A DNA stretch of 64,000 nt from Nanobdellati archaeon (GCA_019429005.1 JAHYJR010000001.1:131232-195231), one strand, 5' to 3'; counted from the first letter of the stretch, positions 36,763-46,072 are shown. Numbers and translations: made by a program. Notes: a model not told the origin generated them from the letters alone.

Positions 36763-38631
36763 CTATTTAACTTCTAAAAGATTCTGTCTATACCATTCAT
36801 TAAATGCAAAGATATGCCACATATAAGTTGCAGTATGACCTGTTTGTTTTTTATTAATATTATTTATAATCTTTGAAACAATATTTTTATTATATATCTT
36901 TTTTATTGCGGGTTCTTCAAAACTATTTATAAATCTGTCTTTAAAATCATGTTGTATCCATTTTGTTATTGGTGTGCCATATCCCTGTTTTTTTCGATTT
37001 ATGATTTCTTTTGGTAATAACTTTTTTACTGCTTTTTTAAGGATATATTTTGACACATTATTTTTCATTTTTAATTCAGGTGGGGTTGAGAACATAAATT
37101 CTATAAGTTTTTTATCTAGAAGAATAACTCGTTCTTCAACGGAATTTAACATAGTTGATTTATCTGCTTTCATTAAAAACTTTTCAGGCAACAAATTTTT
37201 ACAATCTAGCCACAACATTTGATTTAATTTATTTTTGATATTTTTGGGATAAAGGATTTTATCCGATTCGGTTATATATTCTGTATTTATTAGTTTTTTA
37301 GTTTCATTATCCGTAATGCTTTTTGTGGTATATTGGTGTTTATCATAAAAGTTTTTCTGTGTGAAATATAAAACGTTCCTAAATATTTTATTTTGAAATG
37401 GATCATCATTATATGGCATTCTTGAGACTGTTTTTCCAATAAGATCTTTAACTTTAGTTGGCATATCAAATAATTTAGCATATTTGAGATTCATCTTATA
37501 ATTCTCATAACCCCCAAAAACCTCATCACCCCCTTCCCCCGCAAGTATAACTGTTACATCTTTTTTTGCAATCTTTGCAAGAAAATGATTAGGTATTACA
37601 GCTGCATCACCAACAGGCTCATCATAATAGTTTATGATGTTTTTCCATTCTTTTTCAAGATTCTTTTCATTTATTTGTATCTCATGATGAATTGTTCCTA
37701 CATGTTCACTTACAATTTTTGCATAAGGTAATTCAGAATTTTGATTATCAAAACCCATAGAATATGTATGAAAATCATATTCTATATGTTTTTTTGCGAG
37801 CGCAACCACGGAACTCGAATCTAACCCCCCCGATAAAAAAGCACCAACGGGCACATCACTCAAAATCTGTTTTTCTGCAGAATCTTCAAGAAGTTTTCGA
37901 GCAGTATCAATATAATATTGTTCCGGATGCTCTGTTTTATTTTCAACAATATTCCAATATTCGTTAATTTTTATATTATTTTTTGAATATATAATATATG
38001 TGCCGGGACTTAATTTTTTAATGTTTTTAAACATTGTTTCAGTTCCTGGGACGTAACCATAATTAAAATAAGAACTCATTACATCTATATTTAATTCTGG
38101 TTTAATATCTTGATATTTATTTATCGCTTTTATTTCCGAAGCAAAAATAAAGAGACCATCCACAAAATAATAATATAATGGTTTTATCCCTATATTATCT
38201 CTCGCTAGAATCAATTCTTTCTTTTTTGAATCCCAGATTGCAAATGCAAAAATACCATTTAACGAATTTAAAAAGGTTTTAATATTTTTTTCAGAATTTA
38301 AATTAGTTTTTGTGAATTCTTCATAAAGATGAATTATCACTTCTGTATCAGAATTTGATTTAAATTTATGTCCTTTTTTTACCAGTTTATGTCTCAATTC
38401 TTTATAATTATAAATTTCTCCATTAAATGTAATCCATATCGTTTCATCTTCATTAGACATTGGTTGTTTTCCATTTGTGCTTAAATCAATTATCGATAGA
38501 CGTCTATGACCTAAAGAAATATTTTTATTGATATATCTGCCATAACCATCAGGTCCTCTTTTTTGAAGTGTTTTACACATTTCTTTTAGTAATGTTTTAT
38601 CTTCAAAATTAAAACCGCAAATACCACACAT
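36763..38631 (-). CDS. AsnB-type glutamine-dependent amidotransferase, copy 2
   Basis: A 622-residue AsnB-family protein: M-C-G-I-C-G-F start with Cys2, R-G-P-D-G-Y and N-G-E-I-Y-N in the glutaminase domain; F-L-S-G-G-L-D-S-S near residue 256 and L-A-G-E-G-G-D-E-V-F-G-G-Y in the synthetase domain; K-A-D-K-S-T-M-L-N-S-V-E near the C-terminus. It differs from copies 1 and 3 at the last motif (usually M-A-x-S-x-E-A-R; here M-L-N-S-V-E-E-R), suggesting a different acceptor. Presumed amidotransferase for a sugar carboxylate or for aspartate; the sequence does not decide. Confidence 0.88.
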   Translation of the reverse strand: MCGICGFNFEDKTLLKEMCKTLQKRGPDGYGRYINKNISLGHRRLSIIDLSTNGKQPMSNEDETIWITFNGEIYNYKELRHKLVKKGHKFKSNSDTEVIIHLYEEFTKTNLNSEKNIKTFLNSLNGIFAFAIWDSKKKELILARDNIGIKPLYYYFVDGLFIFASEIKAINKYQDIKPELNIDVMSSYFNYGYVPGTETMFKNIKKLSPGTYIIYSKNNIKINEYWNIVENKTEHPEQYYIDTARKLLEDSAEKQILSDVPVGAFLSGGLDSSSVVALAKKHIEYDFHTYSMGFDNQNSELPYAKIVSEHVGTIHHEIQINEKNLEKEWKNIINYYDEPVGDAAVIPNHFLAKIAKKDVTVILAGEGGDEVFGGYENYKMNLKYAKLFDMPTKVKDLIGKTVSRMPYNDDPFQNKIFRNVLYFTQKNFYDKHQYTTKSITDNETKKLINTEYITESDKILYPKNIKNKLNQMLWLDCKNLLPEKFLMKADKSTMLNSVEERVILLDKKLIEFMFSTPPELKMKNNVSKYILKKAVKKLLPKEIINRKKQGYGTPITKWIQHDFKDRFINSFEEPAIKKIYNKNIVSKIINNINKKQTGHTATYMWHIFAFNEWYRQNLLEVK

Positions 38632-38680
38632 AATTAGTAATTATGTGCATCATTTATTTAAATAAATTGAGTATTAAGCT

Positions 38681-39727
38681 TTATTCAACAATTTTTAGAA
38701 TCTTATTACCCCAATCAAACTCAAATTCTTTTTTCCGCACCAAACAAAGTTTTTGTATTTTTGAATAATTTTTAAATACAGCTTCAAGCCGTAATGTAAT
38801 TGATCGAGCCGAATTAACCTCAAAAAGCAATTCATCATAGTTTAATACTTCACGAATCCCTCCAACACCAGACCCGATACAAGGTGTATCACAACCAAGA
38901 GCTTCAAGTATGACGTTAGGACAACCTTCAGATTGCGATGGTAATATCAATAGTTCAAATGAGTTAATATGATTTATTGCATCTTTACGCCAACCTAAAA
39001 ATTCAACTTTGTTTTCAATATTTAATGTTTTTACTAATTTTTTAAGTTTTTCTTCTTCAGGACCAACACCAATTATAGTTAATTTTTTATGAATATTTGC
39101 TTTTGAAAATCCGCGAATTAACAAATCAACATTTTTTAATTTATCTAATGTACCAACATAACCAATGTGATTATTAAGTATCTTTTGACCCACATGAATC
39201 TCAGGTATATTATTATATACAACATCAATTTTTTCGGAATCAATATTATATCGTGTAATTATTTTGTTTTTAAGATCTTCAGAGTTTGTAATGATCTTGT
39301 CTGCAGAATTAAATGTTATTTTTTGTATGAGTTTAGTAATAGCTATATTTCGTTTTTTAATCTGAGATTCAAGTAACCAGTCACCCCTAATTAATACAAC
39401 TAAAGGCACATCAAATATTTTTTTGAGAATCGCACCTAAAAAACCATATACATCTCCAAAGACAATTATTTTATCAATATCTTCTTTTTTTATAACTAGG
39501 CTAGATTTAATTAGCATAGAAGAAAACAGAGTAAAATATCGTAGGTATGTGAATTTATGAAATAGTTTATTCTCGTTTAATTTATAGAATTGTCCTTTAA
39601 TATTTAATTTTGTCGTTGAAACATAATATATTTGATTTGCTGATTTCTCTAATGTGTCTAATAATGTAATTAATCGTTTTTTAAACCCCCCTTCAACATC
39701 AATCTGAAAAAATGTAAGCATTTTCAT
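38681..39727 (-). CDS. GT4 family glycosyltransferase
   Basis: A 348-residue GT-B enzyme. Features are V-V-L-I-R-G-D-W near residue 115, S-A-D-K-I-I-T-N-S near 145, Y-V-G-T-L-D and G-V-G-P-E-E-E-K-L in the C-terminal half, and S-E-G-C-P-N-V-I-L-E-A (the E-x7-E donor motif). It probably adds a hexose to the growing lipid-linked glycan in the cytoplasm. A TTTATAAAT box at about 39749-39757 would put the transcription start at the ATG. It is divergent from the RHH-nucleotidyltransferase, with 73 bp between them. Confidence 0.85.
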   Translation of the reverse strand: MKMLTFFQIDVEGGFKKRLITLLDTLEKSANQIYYVSTTKLNIKGQFYKLNENKLFHKFTYLRYFTLFSSMLIKSSLVIKKEDIDKIIVFGDVYGFLGAILKKIFDVPLVVLIRGDWLLESQIKKRNIAITKLIQKITFNSADKIITNSEDLKNKIITRYNIDSEKIDVVYNNIPEIHVGQKILNNHIGYVGTLDKLKNVDLLIRGFSKANIHKKLTIIGVGPEEEKLKKLVKTLNIENKVEFLGWRKDAINHINSFELLILPSQSEGCPNVILEALGCDTPCIGSGVGGIREVLNYDELLFEVNSARSITLRLEAVFKNYSKIQKLCLVRKKEFEFDWGNKILKIVE

Positions 39728-39800
39728 ATTAATTAAAGTATTTATAAATTATTTAACATTATCTAAAACAATTTAAAAACCGTTTTCTATAATATTACCT

Positions 39801-40631
39801 ATGAAAACCAGAATCTCTATGACAATATCAAAAGATCTTCTTAAAAAACTAGATTCTGTTGTAGATGGGGTTCAAGCAAGATCACGTTCCGAAGCAATTG
39901 AGAATATCTTAAACCTGTATCTTGATTCAAATAAGGTTGCTGTTTTTCTTGCGGGTGGAAATAAAGATAACTTGAAGATTGATGGTGTTTATAAACCCTT
40001 AATTAAAATAGATGGACACTATTTAATTGATTTTGCAATAGATAATCTCAAGAAAGCTGGATTTAGAAAAATATTTTGTATTGGGTCTGATGAAATCCTA
40101 AAAAAGATCTTCAAAGTTCTTGGAAATGGCGAAAACAACAACCTAAATATCACATATATTGAAGAAAATAAAGTACAAGGTAATGCGAAAACACTCCAGC
40201 TTGCAGAACAATACATAACCTCACCTTTTTTAGTAATACCAATAGACAATTATTTTGATTTTGATTTGAATAGTCTTTTTAGAAAACATATGCTTCATGA
40301 TAGTCTTGCAACCGTTGCAGTTCAGGCGACAAGAGAAAATCTTTCAGACCTTGGTGTTGTTGAGATGTTGGGTGACAAGATTACAGGGTATGAAGAGTGT
40401 CCAAAAAATCCAAAAACGTTTATTGCATCAACATCAATTGCAATTTATAATCCAAAAATTTTCAGTTATATTCCTAAAGGTGACATTAAGTGGGTCTTGC
40501 AGAAAGATGTTTTTCCAAAAATTGTAGCTGAACATAAAATGTACGGTTGTATGGTTGGCGGTCCTAGATTAAATATACATACAAAAGACGACATAACAAG
40601 ACTTAAAAAGATTATTTCTCATAAAAAGTAA
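39801..40631 (+). CDS. Ribbon-helix-helix DNA-binding domain fused to a sugar nucleotidyltransferase-like domain
   Basis: A 276-residue two-domain protein. Residues 1-43 (R-I-S-M-T-I-S-K-D-L-L-K-K-L-D and S-R-S-E-A-I-E-N-I-L) form a CopG/NikR-type RHH fold, which binds palindromic DNA as a dimer. Residues 45-276 are a nucleotidyltransferase-like domain (V-F-L-A-G-G at 48-53, Y-K-P-L-I-K-I-D, L-V-I-P-I-D-N-Y, then a sheet region), but the loop after A-G-G lacks the usual G-x-G-T-R-L of active enzymes, so catalysis may be weak or lost. It heads an apparent operon with an epimerase, a dehydrogenase, a GT and an AsnB-like gene, and may sense a nucleotide sugar and regulate them. Confidence 0.8.
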   Translation: MKTRISMTISKDLLKKLDSVVDGVQARSRSEAIENILNLYLDSNKVAVFLAGGNKDNLKIDGVYKPLIKIDGHYLIDFAIDNLKKAGFRKIFCIGSDEILKKIFKVLGNGENNNLNITYIEENKVQGNAKTLQLAEQYITSPFLVIPIDNYFDFDLNSLFRKHMLHDSLATVAVQATRENLSDLGVVEMLGDKITGYEECPKNPKTFIASTSIAIYNPKIFSYIPKGDIKWVLQKDVFPKIVAEHKMYGCMVGGPRLNIHTKDDITRLKKIISHKK

Positions 40632-40664
40632 TACTAAAGTATTACTTAGTATTAAACCGGTTTA
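40627..40664. promoter_or_regulatory. Candidate RHH operator: two palindromes at the epimerase promoter
   Basis: A perfect inverted repeat AGTAATACT-AA-AGTATTACT spans 40627-40646, and a perfect 12-bp palindrome TAAACCGGTTTA spans 40653-40664, running into the TATA-like TTTATATAC at 40661-40669. A looser TAATA/TATTA pair is at 40671-40685. A related AAAAACCGTTTT lies at 39775-39786, just before the RHH gene itself. The palindromes fit dimeric RHH binding, and occlusion of the TATA box would repress the epimerase gene. Binding is inferred, not shown. Confidence 0.55.
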
Positions 40665-40700
40665 TATACTTAATACCAAATATTAAAATAAGTGATTTTT

Positions 40701-41630
40701 ATGGCAAAATATCTTGTAACAGGTGGCGCAGGTTTTATTGGTTCTAACATTGTTCGTGAACTTGTAAAACAAAAAGAGGAAGTTATTGTTATTGATAATC
40801 TTTTGACAGGGTATATTGAAAATATTTCAGATATAATGGATAATATCAATTTTATTGAAGAGGATATAAGAGATTTTGATAAGATCAGACCACATTTTAA
40901 CGGTGTTGATTATGTTCTTCATCAGGCAGCTTTACCTTCTGTACCAAAATCTTTATTAGACCCCATAAAATCAAACGATATAAATATTAATGGGACTTTG
41001 AATGTTCTTGAAGCATCAAAACAAGCGGGCGTAAAAAGATTAGTTTATGCTGCATCATCTTCAGCATATGGCGATACACCAACACTTCCAAAACGTGAGG
41101 ATATGAAAATCAGTCCATTATCACCATACGCAGTATCTAAAGTTACAGGTGAACTTTATTCAAAAGTATATTCAAATGTTTTTGGTCTTGATACAGTCTC
41201 AATAAGATATTTCAACGTTTTTGGACCTAGACAGGACCCAAATTCAGCATATGCAGCAGTAATTCCGAAATTCATAAAAAGCATGCTGAAAGGTGTTTCA
41301 CCAACAGTATATGGTGATGGCACACAAACTAGGGATTTCACATTCATAAAAAATGTTGTGAATGCGAATATCTTAGCGACAAAAGTAAAAGAAAACCTGA
41401 ATGGCGAGACTATAAATGTTGCATGTAATGAAAGAATAACATTAAATGAATTGGTCAATCTATTAAATAAACATCTTAATACGAATATAGAACCAGAATA
41501 TGTTGATGAAAAAGCTGGAGATATCAAACATTCTCTTGCAGATATCTCAAAAGCAAAACAATTGATTGGATATAGTCCAATCACATTTCTTGAAGAAGGT
41601 CTTAAAGAGACTATTAAATGGTATAATTAA
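40701..41630 (+). CDS. UDP-GlcNAc/UDP-GalNAc 4-epimerase-like protein (WbpP-like)
   Basis: About 309 residues of the extended SDR family. It begins M-A-K-Y-L-V-T-G-G-A-G-F-I-G-S-N, with catalytic A-S-S-S-A-Y-G-D near residue 120 and Y-A-V-S-K (Y-x3-K) near 145. The segments S-V-P-K-S-L-L-D-P-I-K-S-N-D-I-N-I-N-G-T and F-G-P-R-Q-D-P-N-S-A-Y-A-A-V-I-P-K-F match WbpP/Gne-type epimerases acting on UDP-N-acetylhexosamines. The GTG at 40692 is better read as part of the GTGAT ribosome-binding site of the ATG at 40701. The stop is nine bases before the dehydrogenase ATG, so the two enzymes are coupled. Confidence 0.85.
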   Translation: MAKYLVTGGAGFIGSNIVRELVKQKEEVIVIDNLLTGYIENISDIMDNINFIEEDIRDFDKIRPHFNGVDYVLHQAALPSVPKSLLDPIKSNDININGTLNVLEASKQAGVKRLVYAASSSAYGDTPTLPKREDMKISPLSPYAVSKVTGELYSKVYSNVFGLDTVSIRYFNVFGPRQDPNSAYAAVIPKFIKSMLKGVSPTVYGDGTQTRDFTFIKNVVNANILATKVKENLNGETINVACNERITLNELVNLLNKHLNTNIEPEYVDEKAGDIKHSLADISKAKQLIGYSPITFLEEGLKETIKWYN

Positions 41631-41639
41631 GTGATAAGT

Positions 41640-42929
41640 ATGAATCAAAAAGTCTGTGTCTGCGGTCTAGGTTATGTCGGTCTTCCTCTTGCAATAGAAT
41701 TTGCAAAAAATAATCAATATACAATTGGTTTTGATGTTGATTCTAAAAAGATAAATTTACTCAAATCAGGAAAAGATCCAATTGGTGAAATTGGAGATAC
41801 TATTATAAGTGCTCTTGTAAAAAACAAAGTAATAAATTTTACACAAAACCCCTCTGACATAAAAGAAGCCGATTTCGTGATAATGGCAGTACCAACACCA
41901 ATCACAAAAAACAGAAAACCCGATTTATCTTATGTTGAAGGTGTAGCAAAAACGGTCGGTCAGAACTTAAAAATGGGTGCAATTATAATTCTTGAATCAA
42001 CAGTATATCCAGGTGTTACCGAAGATATCTTAGGACCAATTCTTGAAAAAGAGTCAGGAATGACTTGCGGCACAGATTTCAAAATTGGTTACTCTCCAGA
42101 ACGTATAAACCCCGGAGATACAGAGCATACGATTGATAAAGTGATAAAAGTCGTAAGCGGTATGGACGAAGATTCAACAGATAAGATTGCAACGTTATAT
42201 AGGACTGTTGCAAAAGCAGGCGTGTTCAGAGCAAAAGACATAAAGACTGCTGAAGCCGCAAAAGTTATAGAAAACATTCAACGTGATTTGAATATCGCAC
42301 TTACAAACGAATTATCAATTATTTTTGATAAAATGGGAATTGACACAAAATCCGTAATTGATGCAGCCGCAACAAAATGGAATTTTCATAGGTATACACC
42401 CGGTCTTGTAGGTGGTCATTGCATACCTGTTGATCCTTATTATCTTGTCCATAAGGCAGAAGAGTTAGGATATAATCCAAAAGTAATACTTGCAGGTAGG
42501 ACTATAAATGATTACATGCCAAAACATGTTGCAGAACAAGCAATTAAATGCCTTAATTCCGCAGAAAAAATAATCAAAGGTTCAAAAGTGCTTATCGCAG
42601 GACTGACTTTCAAGGAAAATGTTAAAGATACAAGAACATCTCCCGCAAAAGACATTATAAAATATCTTAATGAATTTGAGATTGATATCTATGGATATGA
42701 TCCTCTTTTAACTGATGAAGAAATAAACTCATTCGGAATCACGTCAGCAAATACACCTTTTGGTCAGTATGATGGAATAATCATTATGAGTCCTCATGAA
42801 GAAATCAAATCGATAAATCTTAAAGATCTTAAAAACAGCATGTCTGAAAACCCTGTCATAATTGATGTCAAAGGCAGTTTAAATTTTAATGATGTTAAGT
42901 CAAACGGGTTTATATATAAAAAATTATGA
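41640..42929 (+). CDS. UDP-N-acetylhexosamine 6-dehydrogenase (WbpO/TviB/WbpA type)
   Basis: About 429 residues. The N-terminal G-L-G-Y-V-G-L-P-L motif binds NAD; E-S-T-V-Y-P-G and G-Y-S-P-E-R-I-N-P-G-D are characteristic of the TviB/WbpO subgroup; the catalytic cysteine is in V-G-G-H-C-I-P-V-D-P near residue 260; the C-terminal domain has T-R-T-S-P. The enzyme oxidises C6 of a UDP-HexNAc to the uronic acid with two NAD. With the preceding epimerase it would give UDP-GalNAcA or a related sugar. A GTGATaagt ribosome-binding site precedes the ATG at 41640. Confidence 0.88.
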   Translation: MNQKVCVCGLGYVGLPLAIEFAKNNQYTIGFDVDSKKINLLKSGKDPIGEIGDTIISALVKNKVINFTQNPSDIKEADFVIMAVPTPITKNRKPDLSYVEGVAKTVGQNLKMGAIIILESTVYPGVTEDILGPILEKESGMTCGTDFKIGYSPERINPGDTEHTIDKVIKVVSGMDEDSTDKIATLYRTVAKAGVFRAKDIKTAEAAKVIENIQRDLNIALTNELSIIFDKMGIDTKSVIDAAATKWNFHRYTPGLVGGHCIPVDPYYLVHKAEELGYNPKVILAGRTINDYMPKHVAEQAIKCLNSAEKIIKGSKVLIAGLTFKENVKDTRTSPAKDIIKYLNEFEIDIYGYDPLLTDEEINSFGITSANTPFGQYDGIIIMSPHEEIKSINLKDLKNSMSENPVIIDVKGSLNFNDVKSNGFIYKKL

Positions 42930-43025
42930 TAAACATATCACAAAATCATAATAAATTCATAATATTTATTTAACAAGATTATAACATATTAAAAGATTGC
43001 AATAGACTATATTTATTAGATTTGG

Positions 43026-44177
43026 ATGAAAAAGACAATTTTGTTAACAGGTTCAAAAGAATATCCTTTTGGCACAAATCAAGGTGACGATTCAATCCCT
43101 TCAGGAGGTATTGAAGTATACACTACTCGTTTTGTGAAAGAGTTTTCAAAATATAAAAATATAAATCTAAAGATAATCACAAGAAAATTCAAAGGAACAA
43201 AATCTTATGAAAAAAAAGACAACATTGAAATCTATCGTGTCAGTTGGATAAGGGGTTTTTTCTTAAGGAATATTTCGTTTAATTTTTTCTCATTTTTAAA
43301 ATATTTAACTTTAGACTTTGATATCCTCTTTGCGACAGGACCCTTTGCAGTTCTTTTTGCTAAATTAACAAAATTACTAAAAAACAAGAAACTCGTCGCA
43401 AGACCTGCAGGAATCAGTTGCAGCCAACCACAATACAATTCAATCTTAAGATTTGTTTTAAAACAAATTGAAATCTTAGCTTACAGAAATACGGATTGTA
43501 TAGTATTTTTATCAAACGAAGAAAAAATCCAGTTCACAAAAAAGCTAGGTATCAAACCCCAAAAAGATACGATTATCCCAACTGGAATAAACATTACAGA
43601 TTATGAGAATATAATTTCTGCTAAGATAAAAGATGAATTTAATCTGAAAGGAAAAACCGTTATAACTTTTATTGGACGATTGATTGAAGTTAAAGGTTTA
43701 AAATATTTGATTGATGCTGTAAAAGAAATCAAAAACAAAGACATTATAATACTTCTTGTGGGAGACGGTCCAGAAAGAATTAAATTAGAATCTTATGTTA
43801 AAAAGCAAGATTTAAAAGATAAAATAATTTTCACAGGCCAGAGATCTGATATTCCCGAGTTACTCGCATCAACAGATATTTTCATAATGCCAAGTTTGTC
43901 AGAAGGTTTACCTGCATCACTTCTTGAAGCAATGGCGTCAGAAATACCCTCCGTTGTAACCGATATTGGACTTCCTGTTGAAAACAGAAAGACTGCTTTA
44001 GTTGTGCCATCTAAAGATTCAAAAGTTTTAGCAGATGCAATAGATGAATTGATTAAAGATCCTAAATTAGCAAGTGTTATTGGTAAAAATGCAAAAGTGC
44101 ATATAAAAAACAATTTTTCATGGGATTACGCAGTTTTAAGATATAAGAAATTATTTGATAAATTATATGATAGATAA
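43026..44177 (+). CDS. GT4 family glycosyltransferase
   Basis: A 383-residue GT-B protein. It starts M-K-K-T-I-L-L-T-G-S, has S-G-G-I-E-V-Y in the acceptor loop, and I-P-T-G-I-N, F-I-G-R-L-I-E-V-K-G, L-V-G-D-G-P, F-T-G-Q-R and E-G-L-P-A-S-L-L-E-A (E-x7-E) in the C-terminal nucleotide-binding domain. The gene follows the dehydrogenase and precedes the third AsnB-like gene by 11 bp, so it probably transfers the N-acetylhexosaminuronic acid (or its amide) made by the operon. That assignment is inference from neighbours. Confidence 0.87.
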   Translation: MKKTILLTGSKEYPFGTNQGDDSIPSGGIEVYTTRFVKEFSKYKNINLKIITRKFKGTKSYEKKDNIEIYRVSWIRGFFLRNISFNFFSFLKYLTLDFDILFATGPFAVLFAKLTKLLKNKKLVARPAGISCSQPQYNSILRFVLKQIEILAYRNTDCIVFLSNEEKIQFTKKLGIKPQKDTIIPTGINITDYENIISAKIKDEFNLKGKTVITFIGRLIEVKGLKYLIDAVKEIKNKDIIILLVGDGPERIKLESYVKKQDLKDKIIFTGQRSDIPELLASTDIFIMPSLSEGLPASLLEAMASEIPSVVTDIGLPVENRKTALVVPSKDSKVLADAIDELIKDPKLASVIGKNAKVHIKNNFSWDYAVLRYKKLFDKLYDR

Positions 44178-44188
44178 AGGGATTTGTT

Positions 44189-46072
44189 ATGTGTGGTATA
44201 TGCGGTTTTTATGGTCTTGAAGATAAACCACTAATCAAAAAAATGACAAATATTTTATCGCACCGAGGTCCCGACGATTCTGGTTATTTTATAGACAAAA
44301 ACATCACTCTTGCACACAGACGTCTTAGCATAATTGATATTAAAGGTGGTCATCAACCTATACATAACGAGGATGAGACTGTTTGGGTTGTTTTTAATGG
44401 TGAAATTTATAATTATAAAGAATTGAGGGAACGGTTAGAAAATAAAAATCACAAGTTTTATACAAATACAGATACTGAAACAATAATCCATGCATATGAA
44501 GAATTCGGCCTTGGTTTTGTAAAACATCTTGACGGTGATTTTGCTTTTGCTCTTTATGATAAAAATAAGAAAAGACTGATTCTTGCACGAGATAAATTAG
44601 GTGTAAAACCAATATATTATTCGAATATAGATGACAAATTGTTATTTGCATCAGAGATAAAATCGATTCTACAATATCCTGGTTTCAAAAGAACGTTAAA
44701 TATGGATGCTGTAAACGAATTTTTCACATTCACATATCCTATTGCACCAAACACAATGTTTCAGAATATACAAATGTTACCGCCCGCAACAATCCTTATT
44801 TATGAAAACAATAAAATCCTAACTAAAAAATATTGGACTTTTTCAATGAAAGATGAAATATTAACCGAAAACGAAATCATAAAAAAAATCAAAAGATATC
44901 TTAATGATGCAGTTGAGAAACGTATGTTCTCCGATGTGCCTATAGGTGCATTTCTTTCAGGTGGTCTTGATTCAAGTTATGTTGTAGCTCTTATGAGCAA
45001 ATTTTCAGATAATCCTGTAAATACCTTTTCAGTGTCTTTTGGTGAATCTAGCGACGAGACTAAATTTGCAAAAATCATAGCAGACAAATTTGACACAAAT
45101 CATAGAGAACTTAAAGTGGATTCTTCAAAACCAAAATTATTGCCTGAAGTCACATGGCATCTTGATACGCCTGCAGCAGATGTTGCTGCAATACCAACAT
45201 ACCTTATGTCTGAAGTGACATCAAAATATGTTAAAGTTGTTTTAACCGGTGACGGTGGTGATGAGGTTTTTGGTGGTTATAAAAAATATGCTATACTTTC
45301 AAACTTAAACACATTGAAAAACAAGATTCCTACTAATTTAAAGTCAAAGATAATATCTCTTGGTGCAATGAGTGGAAAGACAACTGTTCTAAGGAGATTA
45401 TTTGATAACATATCATCCCTTTCAACTGAAGATGAATATCTTTCATATATTTCAGCGTTTACAAATGATGAAAAATTGCAAGCATTACAACCAAGTATAA
45501 CTGATCAATTTAATTTAGATTCAGCTAAAAAGGTAATTCAAAAACATTTCAACGAAAATATATCTTTTACAAATAACATGATGTTTTTTGATTTAAAGAC
45601 ATTGCTTCCAGATGATTATCTTATGAAGGTTGATAAGATGACAATGGCAAACTCTCTTGAAGCACGAGTACCTTTTCTTGACTCAAAATTAGTTGAATTT
45701 ATGGCATCCCTCAATCCAAAATATAAAGTAAACAATTTTTCAACAAAATACATATTCAAAAAAGTTCTCAAAGAGGAAGGAATACCAAGAACAATACTGA
45801 ACCGTAAAAAACACGGATTTAATGTACCAACATCCTCATGGCTTGATGGCGAGTTGGGTGAGATTGTATCACAATTATTCTCATCAAGACATCGCAATCC
45901 ATACATTAATTCGAGATACGCACGAAAAGTTATTCAAGATTTTAACAAATCTAAGCGATATTACAGCAAGAAATTCTGGACACTTTTCACATTTGAAATT
46001 TGGCGCAGGATGTATTTTGAACAAGAAGATATCAAAAAACCGTTATCTTTTGATAAGTTATTATCTTTGTAA
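44189..46072 (+). CDS. AsnB-type glutamine-dependent amidotransferase, copy 3
   Basis: A 627-residue AsnB-family protein with M-C-G-I-C-G-F (Cys2), R-G-P-D-D-S-G and F-N-G-E-I-Y-N in the glutaminase half, F-L-S-G-G-L-D-S-S near residue 256, L-T-G-D-G-G-D-E-V-F-G-G-Y and K-V-D-K-M-T-M-A-N-S-L-E-A-R in the synthetase half. It is the last gene of the apparent operon epimerase, dehydrogenase, GT4, AsnB, and may amidate the carboxyl group of the uronic acid, as WbpS does in Pseudomonas O-antigen clusters. The codon use is less extremely AT-rich than that of copies 1 and 2. Confidence 0.9.
   Translation: MCGICGFYGLEDKPLIKKMTNILSHRGPDDSGYFIDKNITLAHRRLSIIDIKGGHQPIHNEDETVWVVFNGEIYNYKELRERLENKNHKFYTNTDTETIIHAYEEFGLGFVKHLDGDFAFALYDKNKKRLILARDKLGVKPIYYSNIDDKLLFASEIKSILQYPGFKRTLNMDAVNEFFTFTYPIAPNTMFQNIQMLPPATILIYENNKILTKKYWTFSMKDEILTENEIIKKIKRYLNDAVEKRMFSDVPIGAFLSGGLDSSYVVALMSKFSDNPVNTFSVSFGESSDETKFAKIIADKFDTNHRELKVDSSKPKLLPEVTWHLDTPAADVAAIPTYLMSEVTSKYVKVVLTGDGGDEVFGGYKKYAILSNLNTLKNKIPTNLKSKIISLGAMSGKTTVLRRLFDNISSLSTEDEYLSYISAFTNDEKLQALQPSITDQFNLDSAKKVIQKHFNENISFTNNMMFFDLKTLLPDDYLMKVDKMTMANSLEARVPFLDSKLVEFMASLNPKYKVNNFSTKYIFKKVLKEEGIPRTILNRKKHGFNVPTSSWLDGELGEIVSQLFSSRHRNPYINSRYARKVIQDFNKSKRYYSKKFWTLFTFEIWRRMYFEQEDIKKPLSFDKLLSL

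Noticed and set aside
40692..40700. GTG start codons of the epimerase, dehydrogenase, UXS and eS26 frames
   Set aside because: In each case GTGAT is the Shine-Dalgarno sequence of an ATG a few codons later.
41640..42929. Standard UDP-glucose dehydrogenase for the xylose pathway
   Set aside because: E-S-T-V-Y-P-G with G-Y-S-P-E-R-I-N-P-G-D puts it in the TviB/WbpO group acting on UDP-N-acetylhexosamines.
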